A DNA stretch of 8,233 nucleotides, from assembly GCA_003164255.1 (NCBI GenBank), contig PLST01000566.1:1-8233 (forward strand). Direction: 5' to 3'. The notes below the pieces were generated by a model that saw only the letters and a list, made by a program, of their open reading frames with translations, was not told the origin of the DNA and made no database searches. This stretch comes from Acidobacteriaceae bacterium. Its GTDB lineage: Bacteria; Acidobacteriota; Terriglobia; Terriglobales; Acidobacteriaceae. Below, one piece after another: positions 1 to 5,970 of this stretch (positions are counted from its first letter, which is position 1; the number at the start of each line of letters is the position of its first letter). The position numbers were made by a program, and so were the translations under genes.

Positions 1-1232
1 TTGCGGCTTCAGCGCTGGCATGGAAGCGCGCATTCGCTCCGGTGTTGTGGGTAGCAAATGTAACGGCAGCAGCGATTGCACTGCCTCTTTCGATTGCATC
101 GCACCAGATGATGCCGTTTATCGTGGTGCTGCTGGTGATGGTTCTGATTTGCGAGTGGGCGGCGACGTTCGAACGCGAATCGGGGGTTCGGGTACTGGTG
201 GCGCTTGCGGCTGACGCTGCGATCTGGGGACAGATTTACGTCTACTCCGGCGCGGAAACAACACGCGCAGACTACCCGACACTGAGCTCTGGATGGTTGC
301 TGGCTCCGGGACTGGCGTTGTTTGGCCTTGTGGGCGCGAGCGTACTGTACAGGACTGTGCTGAAGAGAAAACGGATCACGGTTTTCGAGACAGTGCAGGC
401 GATGATTGCGTTTCTGCTGGCGGCTTTCGGTCTGATCACCTTCGGTCCGGCGGGAAGTACATTTGCGTTGGGCATTTGTTGCCTGGTTCTGGCGGGCGCA
501 GGGTACGCGACGGCAATTTTGCGCATGGACGGCAGCGAAGATAAACGCAATGCGCTCGTGTTTGCGATCTGGAGCGGCGCGCTGTTGCTTGCAGGCAGTT
601 TGATGAGTCTCCCTCAACATTGGCAGGGCCCCTGGCTCGGCGTGGCCGCGGTTGCGGCGACCATTGCGGGCACGCGGCTGATATGGCTGACGCTTGAAGT
701 GCATGGAGTGGTGTTTCTGGTGACGGCGGCCGCGATTTCGGGATTGATGAACGAGATTTTCAGTGCGCTGGCCGGAACGATCGCAGGTTGGCCGGGGCGG
801 AGCCTGTTGGTGGTGACGGCCTGCACGATTGCCTGCTATGCGGCTGTGAAGCCTTGCGAAGCAAATGCGCGGATGCGGCAGGCGATTGCAATGGTATTTG
901 CGGCACTGGCGATAGGCGCCATAGCGACGCTGCTGGTGGAAGGGCTGATGGGGTTGATCGCGCTGAAGATGATTCCGGGCGCGCATCACCTGGCGTTTGT
1001 TCGCACTTTTACGGTGTGCGCGGCGACGCTGGCGCTGGCATTTAGCGGAGCGCACTGGCGGCGGATGGAACTGACGCGCATCGGCTATGCGGCGTTGGCG
1101 CTGGTAGCGGTGAAGCTGGTCTTCGAGGATTTACGGCACGGACACCTGGCGTTCATTGCGGCATCGATCTTTCTTTTCGCAGTTACGCTGATCGTAGTTC
1201 CGCGCGTGGCGCGAACAGGACAGAGGAGTTGA
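1..1232 (+). CDS. Polytopic membrane protein, C-terminal part (5' end outside window)
   Basis: The reading frame is open from the first complete codon at position 3 to a TGA at 1230-1232, so this is the 3' part of a larger gene. A GTG at 42 is in frame, but nothing suggests it is the true start, because the upstream codons already read as protein. The roughly 410 visible residues are almost all hydrophobic, alanine/leucine/valine-rich segments separated by short charged loops, and I count about 12-13 membrane spans. The last spans, with a motif like RIGYAALALVAVKLVFEDL followed by a final hydrophobic helix, resemble the C-terminal repeat style of DUF2339-type multi-spanning membrane proteins; that link is weak and from memory. 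No catalytic motif is visible. It is convergent with the gene ending at 1503. The function is unknown; an inner-membrane location is well supported. Confidence 0.8.
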   Translation, partial: AASALAWKRAFAPVLWVANVTAAAIALPLSIASHQMMPFIVVLLVMVLICEWAATFERESGVRVLVALAADAAIWGQIYVYSGAETTRADYPTLSSGWLLAPGLALFGLVGASVLYRTVLKRKRITVFETVQAMIAFLLAAFGLITFGPAGSTFALGICCLVLAGAGYATAILRMDGSEDKRNALVFAIWSGALLLAGSLMSLPQHWQGPWLGVAAVAATIAGTRLIWLTLEVHGVVFLVTAAAISGLMNEIFSALAGTIAGWPGRSLLVVTACTIACYAAVKPCEANARMRQAIAMVFAALAIGAIATLLVEGLMGLIALKMIPGAHHLAFVRTFTVCAATLALAFSGAHWRRMELTRIGYAALALVAVKLVFEDLRHGHLAFIAASIFLFAVTLIVVPRVARTGQRS

Positions 1233-1296
1233 AACTCGTCCCGTGCCAATTGCGATCCCGTTAGTCCCTTCATCGATGAAAGTGCTGAAAGAACTA

Positions 1297-1329
1297 GCAC
1301 TGGTTGCGGAAATATTGCGCAACCAGTGC
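1297..1329. terminator. Perfect 12-bp inverted repeat, probable bidirectional terminator
   Basis: GCACTGGTTGCG (1297-1308) and its exact reverse complement CGCAACCAGTGC (1318-1329) flank a 9-nt loop. It lies in the gap between two convergent genes (ends at 1232 and 1503), where a shared terminator is expected. On the minus strand the stem is followed by the moderately T-rich TAGTTCTTTC; on the plus strand no T-tract follows. A terminator for the minus-strand gene is the simplest reading, although the stem is some 175 bp beyond its stop codon. It could also be a protein-binding palindrome or part of a dispersed repeat. Confidence 0.6.
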
Positions 1330-1355
1330 AGAACATCCCTCAGGGGCACTTATCG

Positions 1356-1378
1356 GCACGGATAAATCCGTGCTCTTT
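1356..1378 (+). terminator. Compact GC-rich hairpin with T-rich tail
   Basis: GCACGGA (1356-1362), loop TAAA, and TCCGTGC (1367-1373) form a 7-bp stem, followed by TCTTT. This has the form of a modest intrinsic terminator for plus-strand transcription coming from the membrane-protein gene. From memory, acidobacterial genomes carry many intergenic copies of related motifs (CCCTCAGGGGC followed by a GGCACGG...CCGTGCC hairpin and CTTTCAAAA), and the segment from about 1336 to 1384 reads like a degenerate copy. That recollection could not be verified here. Confidence 0.5.
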
Positions 1379-1401
1379 CAAAACATGCTCAGAATCGACT
1401 T

Positions 1402-1419
1402 CTTCAGCACCCTCTGAAG
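1402..1419. repeat. Small third hairpin in the convergent gap
   Basis: CTTCAG (1402-1407) and CTGAAG (1414-1419) form a 6-bp inverted repeat around a 6-nt loop. It follows two stronger hairpins in the same intergenic region and has no clear T-tract on the plus strand. On its own it is weak, and it may be chance or the remains of a repeat unit. Confidence 0.3.
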
Positions 1420-1502
1420 TCTCCCGCTCCCTCCGAAGTGCGAGATACCGGTTTTTCATCAAGCTGAGGCATCTGAGATTCTTTCTTGCCGTCACCAGCT
1501 GT

Positions 1503-2744
1503 TTAGTTGATCGGCCGATAGATGGGCAGGTGGGGCTTTGGGCGCTCGGCGGACGAGCTGATGAGCTTCATTTTGCTGATGTGGACGTTGTAGCCGGTTC
1601 CGGGCAAGAGAGACTCGAGGATGAAGGTTTCGGTACTGCCAGACTTAAGCTCACGATAGCGGTAGACGCCTACATCGCCTTGGCTAGACTCGCTTCCACC
1701 AGATGGCCCGTCAAGAAAGTGCTGCGCATCGGCAAGCGAGGGAGCGGAATGGGTTTCTCCTTCCGCTAGGCTCTCAGCCGCATAAGACCGGACAAGCTTG
1801 GTCCAGTAGCGGGAGAGCAGGTCAGGGTCGGCGAACAGATCGGCCCAGACGATTTCGCCACGAACGGCGACGACGACGCCGACCGCGTGTTCCTGACGAA
1901 GCTCGGCGAGAACCTGGTCGCGCGCCTTGATGACGGGGGCGGCGGCCTCATCCACTTTCTCGCTTACGGCACTGTCCTGCATGACTCTTGCATAACTGGT
2001 GGTGGCGATGGAACGAGGCACGGTCAGGCTATTTTGAACGCCGTTATTGGCGGGCATAGTGGGGTGAGGCGCAGAGGCCATTTCCATCTGATTGATGGCA
2101 CCGTGGACCGAATCCCACACCTGTTGCTGATCCTTTTGAACCATTGCGCGTTCGCGAATGGTGGGCTGCACCATGAATCCGCGAGCAGTCGACTTGGCGG
2201 CAGCGCCGAAGGTGGGCGAGTCCTCAGTCCATCGGCCAGGCTCGATGCAGAAGACGGAAAGGTCGATTGGATCAGCACCTACGGGGACGATACGATCCTT
2301 GGCGATGACGCGGTCCTGCTTGCCTCCGGTGACGATTTCGCCGGCGAGCAAAAGCAGCGGCTTGGCGGAGTGATTGACGAGGACCAGTGTGTTGACCTCG
2401 TCGCCGCGGTCCTGGGGAGGCTCGGGACTGGGCGGCGCGGGACGGCGGGGACGAACGAGTCCCTGGACGCGGCCTGCCTCAGTAACTTCGACATCGCCGC
2501 TGCGGATGCCTTCATCGAGGGTAATGAAGGGAGTTTCGCCGGGGGATTTGTCTTCAGCCCGGACAACGGGAAATAGCAACAGGTTGCCGCTCTCAAGGGG
2601 GGCCAGGACCCGGTAGGGGCCGCTCGAAGACTCGAGCGGCGCACCGGCGGCGCTGACCAAGTGCGTTCCAAGATCAAAGGTTGCCAGCGCCACGAGCGCA
2701 CAAAGAGACGTTGCCGCCAGCCAGAAACTGCCTGAATTCTTCAT
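1503..2744 (-). CDS. Secreted DUF6569/ARPP-1-like domain protein
   Basis: The protein has 413 residues. The ATG at 2744 is chosen because GGAGG (2755-2751 on the minus strand) sits 6 nt upstream; the frame stays open 14 codons further, but without such a site. Residues 1-33 look like a signal peptide: a hydrophobic stretch around LAATSLCALVALATF, then a small-residue cleavage region SAAGA. The conserved core spans about residues 43-215, containing LLLFPVV, ITLDEGI, LVLVNHSAKPLLLLAGEIVTGGKQDR, and the segment DPIDLSVFCIEPGRW. This pattern matches the DUF6569 family, also named ARPP-1; the match is from memory. A proline-rich loop (about 99-112) and a variable part (215-270) interrupt it. The second half includes RDQVLAELRQEHAVGVVVAVRGEIVWADLF, also typical of the family. 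The biochemical role is unknown. It is expressed divergently from a sigma factor, so it could be part of that regulon (inference). Confidence 0.85.
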   Translation of the reverse strand: MKNSGSFWLAATSLCALVALATFDLGTHLVSAAGAPLESSSGPYRVLAPLESGNLLLFPVVRAEDKSPGETPFITLDEGIRSGDVEVTEAGRVQGLVRPRRPAPPSPEPPQDRGDEVNTLVLVNHSAKPLLLLAGEIVTGGKQDRVIAKDRIVPVGADPIDLSVFCIEPGRWTEDSPTFGAAAKSTARGFMVQPTIRERAMVQKDQQQVWDSVHGAINQMEMASAPHPTMPANNGVQNSLTVPRSIATTSYARVMQDSAVSEKVDEAAAPVIKARDQVLAELRQEHAVGVVVAVRGEIVWADLFADPDLLSRYWTKLVRSYAAESLAEGETHSAPSLADAQHFLDGPSGGSESSQGDVGVYRYRELKSGSTETFILESLLPGTGYNVHISKMKLISSSAERPKPHLPIYRPIN

Positions 2745-2746
2745 TT

Positions 2747-2755
2747 CTCTCCTCC
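2747..2755 (-). promoter_or_regulatory. Shine-Dalgarno site fixing the DUF6569 gene start
   Basis: Read on the minus strand this is GGAGGAGAG, a near-perfect anti-16S match. The GGAGG core is 6 nt before the ATG at 2744. It supports this start over the upstream in-frame codon at 2786 and places the signal peptide right at the N-terminus. Confidence 0.8.
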
Positions 2756-2867
2756 ACCGGCCGCAGAGTCGCCGGCCTTTGAGCAAGGAACGAGGGTTGA
2801 CGGAGTTCTTGCAGGAAATTTTTCCCGGGTGGTTGAGCGGAGCGCATTTCGCGTATTGTGAGGGCGT
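2756..2867. promoter_or_regulatory. Divergent promoter region, DUF6569 gene and sigma factor gene
   Basis: The gap between the two divergent start codons (2744 and 2881) must hold promoters for both genes. The clearest element is TTGACG at 2797-2802, a good -35-like hexamer on the plus strand, but no convincing -10 lies at the usual spacing. A short palindrome GGAAA-TT-TTTCC is centred at 2819-2820. Poor sigma-70 matches would fit recognition by an alternative sigma factor, possibly the one encoded next door, but no matching consensus can be derived from a single site. Confidence 0.35.
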
Positions 2868-2873
2868 GGGGAG
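2868..2873 (+). promoter_or_regulatory. Shine-Dalgarno site fixing the sigma factor start
   Basis: GGGGAG lies 7 nt before the ATG at 2881. The same frame is open back to a TTG at 2779, but that segment lacks a comparable ribosome site and overlaps the expected promoter region, so the ATG is preferred. Confidence 0.7.
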
Positions 2874-2880
2874 TTCGCCA

Positions 2881-3801
2881 ATGCAATCCGTAGAAGGCGA
2901 CGCCGGCGAAGAATTGGCGCGGACGCCGGGCGCGCTGGACGGCTCGCTTGTGGAGGATCTTTGGCAAGAGTGCGACGGGGCGAGCTTTGGGCTGGAGCGA
3001 TTCGAATTTCAGAAGATTCTGCGGCGGGCGGGAGCGGCACAGAACTTTGACCTGGCAGAGGGAGCGAATGCATCGCGTCAGCAGCAAGCCGCGTACCTGA
3101 GAGGACTGCGGCTGAAAGAACTGATGCTGGCGCAAGCGTGCTCGGCCGGGAAGGATCGCGCGTGGGAGCGGTTTGTTGCAACTTATCGACAGCCGCTGAT
3201 GCGGGCGGCCATTGCGATCACTGGCAGCGAGACACTTGGACGCGACCTGGCCGACCAGCTCTACGCGGAGCTTTATGGTTTGACAGAAAAGGATGGAGAA
3301 CGGCGGTGCCCACTGGCCTCGTACAGAGGCAGAGGTTCGCTGATGGGCTGGCTGAGGACCACGCTGGCACAGCGGCATGTGGATCATCACCGGCGCAGCC
3401 ACAGGGAGGAACCGCTGGAGGAGTATGACGCTCCGGCACGGGAACAGGCGCAGGAAAAACCCGCTGCGATGTTCACTTCCCTGGAGAAGGCGGTGGAAGT
3501 GGCGCTTCAATGCGCGGAGGCTGAAGATCGTTTGCTGCTGGCGGCTTACTTTCTGGATGGGCGGACGCTGCTGGAGATAGCCAAGGTGCTGAAGGTGCAT
3601 GAGGCAACCGTGAGCCGAAAGCTGAAGCGCGTTTGCCAGGACTTGAGAAAACGGATTTTGAAAAATCTGCAGGGGTTTGGACTAAGTAGGCGTGCGGCCG
3701 AGGAGACGCTGGGGACCGATCCGCGTGACCTGGATGTGAATTTGAAAAAACTGCTGCAATATTCTCAATCGGACGCGTTCCAAGAGAAGGCCGATTCATG
3801 A
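2881..3801 (+). CDS. RNA polymerase sigma-70 family (ECF-like) factor
   Basis: The protein has 306 residues from the ATG at 2881. Residues 80-172 form a sigma region 2: a helical stretch with AWERFVATYRQPLMRAAIAITG, then LADQLYAELYGL, and the promoter-melting-type segment YRGRGSLMGWLRTTLAQRHVDHHRR. Residues 205-262 form region 4, ending in a helix-turn-helix (LLEIAKVLKVHEATVSRKLKRV) that would bind the -35 element. There is no region 3, as in ECF factors. It is longer than a usual ECF factor (about 170-200 residues) because of an approximately 75-residue N-terminal extension and an approximately 40-residue C-terminal tail after region 4. It would direct RNA polymerase to a dedicated promoter set in the cytoplasm. 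The stop overlaps the next start (ATGA), coupling it to the anti-sigma gene, and it is divergent from the DUF6569 gene. The regulon and signal are unknown. Confidence 0.88.
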   Translation: MQSVEGDAGEELARTPGALDGSLVEDLWQECDGASFGLERFEFQKILRRAGAAQNFDLAEGANASRQQQAAYLRGLRLKELMLAQACSAGKDRAWERFVATYRQPLMRAAIAITGSETLGRDLADQLYAELYGLTEKDGERRCPLASYRGRGSLMGWLRTTLAQRHVDHHRRSHREEPLEEYDAPAREQAQEKPAAMFTSLEKAVEVALQCAEAEDRLLLAAYFLDGRTLLEIAKVLKVHEATVSRKLKRVCQDLRKRILKNLQGFGLSRRAAEETLGTDPRDLDVNLKKLLQYSQSDAFQEKADS

Positions 3802-4820
3802 ATGCAAAGACTCAACTCGATTTCCACCCTGACGCAGAGAGCCTGAACGCCTTTGCGGAACGGGCGCTCGCCGAGGAAGAGCGCGGGCAGATTGCGGCAC
3901 ACCTTGCGATCTGCGGACGCTGCCGACAGGTGGTGTTTCTGGCGCAAGCGGCAGCGACAGAGGAAGAGAAACTGGCCGCCGCTTTGACGAAGCGGACCGA
4001 GAGACGGCGGGGAGCCTGGTTCAGGAACTGGTGGCTGGTATGGGCCCCTGCGGCAGTACTGGCTACGGTCGTGGCGCTGGCATTCTATGTTCACCCGAGA
4101 CGCGCAGCAATGGACCAGGAGATGGCGAGAGCAACGCAGGAGGTTTCTCCGCTGGTAAGGCCACAGAATGACGCGGTGACTTCGCGGCCGACGGAGACGC
4201 CGCTGACTACTGCGGCCGGGGCTGCGGTGACGGGGGCCGGGGCGGGAAAACCGGGAATGAAAAAGAACCCGGCGCAGGTGGCGCTGCCTCCCGTGCCGCG
4301 CGAGGCCAGGTTGCCGGCGCCGCGCTTAGTAAATGAGTCGGAGCCGCAGTTAGCTGCGACAGCGCGACCAAGCGAAGCGCCGCGCGCGAAGCAGACGGAA
4401 GAACGGGCGAGTACAAGCGCGGAGGAAAGAGGAGCGCGGGAGCAGGAAGGAATGCACGGGACGGTGCTAACGGCCGCGGCTCCCGCATTCGCTGCGAGCG
4501 CGAGCACGATGGCCGGACTTGCTGTGGGTGCAAGCAAGACGCCGACCAAAGTCTTTTCAGCTAAGGCGGCGCTGCTGCCCAGCGGATTACTGGCCCATTC
4601 AATTGCGACGGGATCGAAAGCGACAGTGGCCGTGGACAAGGGAGGTGCGGTGTTTGTGAGCACGGACGCAGGAGGCCACTGGGAGAGCGTTACGCAGCAA
4701 TGGAGCGGCCAAGCGGTGGCTGTGCGCATGCAGGCGAAAGCGCGGGGCGCATATGAACTCGTGAATGACCAGGGACAATTGTGGGTGAGCACGGATGGAA
4801 GAGTCTGGACGGCAAAGTGA
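3798..4820 (+). CDS. Membrane anti-sigma factor, zinc-finger type, with BNR/Ycf48-like periplasmic end
   Basis: The protein has 340 residues. Its ATG overlaps the sigma stop by 4 bp (ATGA), with GAGAAGG about 8 nt upstream, so the two genes are translationally coupled. Residues 10-42 are a zf-HC2-type anti-sigma domain: H10 plus the HxxxCxxC motif H35, C39, C42, which in this family holds zinc and contacts the sigma factor. One membrane helix follows (about 79-98, WWLVWAPAAVLATVVALAFYV), after a basic stretch RTERRR that keeps the N-terminus cytoplasmic. Residues 100-255 are a long alanine/proline/glutamate-rich, probably disordered linker. The C-terminal 80 residues contain two BNR/Ycf48-like repeats, FVSTDAGGHWESV (286-298) and LWVSTDGRVWTAK (328-340). 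These resemble beta-propeller blades, though two are too few for a full propeller. The expected role is to hold the sigma factor inactive until an envelope signal arrives (family knowledge). What the tail senses is unknown. Confidence 0.87.
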   Translation: MNAKTQLDFHPDAESLNAFAERALAEEERGQIAAHLAICGRCRQVVFLAQAAATEEEKLAAALTKRTERRRGAWFRNWWLVWAPAAVLATVVALAFYVHPRRAAMDQEMARATQEVSPLVRPQNDAVTSRPTETPLTTAAGAAVTGAGAGKPGMKKNPAQVALPPVPREARLPAPRLVNESEPQLAATARPSEAPRAKQTEERASTSAEERGAREQEGMHGTVLTAAAPAFAASASTMAGLAVGASKTPTKVFSAKAALLPSGLLAHSIATGSKATVAVDKGGAVFVSTDAGGHWESVTQQWSGQAVAVRMQAKARGAYELVNDQGQLWVSTDGRVWTAK

Positions 4821-5074
4821 AGAGCAAAAAACCCAGATATTTAGAATTCCTGGTGAGATTCTCCTAATAATTCCTGACCTTTCAAAAGCTGAGCGCAGGT
4901 GCAAGTTCTTTGATTGCCGATGGTGAGAGCCGCGGTGAGCGCATTGACGCAATGGAACCTCAAGAAAACATGTTTGGCTGCCGACATAGTAGGCACGGGG
5001 ATTTGCGCCCGCTGGATGCGACGTGCAGGCCATTGGAGTTGGCGTGACTGCGTGTTGCCGCAAGGACGTGCCGG
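4821..5074. other. Intergenic region before the HDOD gene
   Basis: No convincing gene, structured RNA or strong terminator was seen in these 254 bp. AGAAT and ATTCT around 4844-4863 make only a weak stem without a T-tract. A TTGACG hexamer at 4944-4949 is a possible -35, but a good -10 is missing at 16-18 nt spacing. A 56-codon open frame begins at ATG 4920 and ends at 5090, overlapping the HDOD start, but lacks a ribosome site and recognisable protein features. The region probably holds the HDOD promoter and a long 5' leader. Confidence 0.35.
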
Positions 5075-5950
5075 ATGGAGGGTGCTTTGAATTTGCGGAC
5101 TGAAGCAGTGGAGAAGGACGTTGCGAAATTGCCTTGGGCGCATTTACGACTTCCGCCGTTTCCGCAGGTAGCTATCAGGGTGCTGCAACTAGCAAACAAC
5201 GAAAATGTGCAGTTGCACCAGCTTTGTGATTTGATCAGTTCCGATTCGGCATTCGCGAGCGAGGTGCTGACGGTTGCGAACTCGGCCTTGTATTCACCGC
5301 GCTATCCGGCGAGCAGCATTCTGCAAGCGATTGCTGTGCTGGGTGCGAATACGCTTCACGGGATGTGCATCACGGTTGGAGTGCGGGCTTACTTAGGCAA
5401 GACAATGAGCCACCCTTCGATGCGGGCGCTTTGGCAGCACAACCTGGCGTGCGCAATGATCGCACAACGCATTGCCGGCGCGGGATTTCTGGACAAGGAT
5501 ACCGCGTACACGGCGGGGATCATGCACGACGTGGGGCGCGTGGGGCTGGCGGTGATTCAACCAAAAGAGTACGGCAAGCTGCTGGCAACTTTTCGAGGGA
5601 CTCCTGCGAGCATTCTTGAAAGTGAGCGGGAGTTGTTCGGGTGGGACCACTGCGATGCGGGACAACAGCTGATCGAGAGCTGGAAGCTGCCGGCGGAGCT
5701 GGATGCGGTGGTGACGGGACATCATTTCGCGCGAAGCAACAACGCCGCATGGGACTTGCCTGAGTTGGTGAAGACCAGCTGCAGGATGGCGGATGCAGCG
5801 GGGTTTCCCGCGTTTGCCGGATGCGAGACTGCGCCCTATGCGGATCTGCTGGACGAGTTGCCTGGGAGAGAACGGGAGCTGTTCTATCCCGATCTTGGAA
5901 CATTGACCTCAGAGGTGAGGAAGAACATCAAGGCTGTGGAATCGGTTTGA
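5075..5950 (+). CDS. HDOD domain protein
   Basis: The protein has 291 residues. The ATG at 5075 has AAGGA (5062-5066) 8 nt upstream, and an in-frame TGA at 5045 excludes any much earlier start. The HDOD domain covers about residues 20-217: LPPFPQVAIRVLQLANNENV, then LCDLISSDSAFASEVLTVANSA, SSILQAIAVLGANTLHGM, the HD-like motif AGIMHDVGRVGL (147-158), and GWDHCDAGQQLIESWKLP (189-206) followed by VVTGHH (212-217). HDOD domains are relatives of HD phosphohydrolases that usually act in signalling, often without catalysis. Here H122, H151/D152, H192 and H216/H217 are all present, so metal binding is conceivable. The C-terminal 70 residues contain no recognised output domain. It may belong to a stress, motility or cyclic-dinucleotide pathway (inference). 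It is separate from the anti-sigma gene (254-bp gap) and convergent with tsaD at only 20 bp. Confidence 0.9.
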   Translation: MEGALNLRTEAVEKDVAKLPWAHLRLPPFPQVAIRVLQLANNENVQLHQLCDLISSDSAFASEVLTVANSALYSPRYPASSILQAIAVLGANTLHGMCITVGVRAYLGKTMSHPSMRALWQHNLACAMIAQRIAGAGFLDKDTAYTAGIMHDVGRVGLAVIQPKEYGKLLATFRGTPASILESERELFGWDHCDAGQQLIESWKLPAELDAVVTGHHFARSNNAAWDLPELVKTSCRMADAAGFPAFAGCETAPYADLLDELPGRERELFYPDLGTLTSEVRKNIKAVESV

Positions 5951-5970
5951 TGGAAGGAACGCCAGGGGGG

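Noticed and set aside
9..1055. 348-codon open frame on the minus strand opposite the membrane protein
   Set aside because: The translation is Arg/His/Gln-rich low-complexity text with no domain, typical of the complement of a hydrophobic GC-rich gene. The plus-strand frame has clear membrane segments.
1326..1769. 147-codon plus-strand frame spanning the convergent gap and the 3' end of the DUF6569 gene
   Set aside because: It begins inside a hairpin arm, shows no protein features, and its second half is antisense to a real gene.
1887..2576. 229-codon plus-strand open frame inside the DUF6569 gene
   Set aside because: It is a shadow of the minus-strand gene, which has a signal peptide, a strong ribosome site and family motifs; the antisense translation shows none.
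2674..3600. 308-codon minus-strand frame opposite the sigma factor
   Set aside because: Basic, Gln/Arg-rich translation without motifs; the plus strand encodes recognisable sigma regions 2 and 4.
4821..5074. Possible riboswitch or structured leader before the HDOD gene
   Set aside because: I compared it mentally with the c-di-GMP (GEMM) pattern and looked for a tRNA-like cloverleaf; neither the conserved core nor consistent stems were found.
4920..5090. 56-codon open frame upstream of and overlapping the HDOD start
   Set aside because: No ribosome site, no recognisable protein features, and it overlaps a well-supported gene start. A leader peptide cannot be excluded but is not supported.
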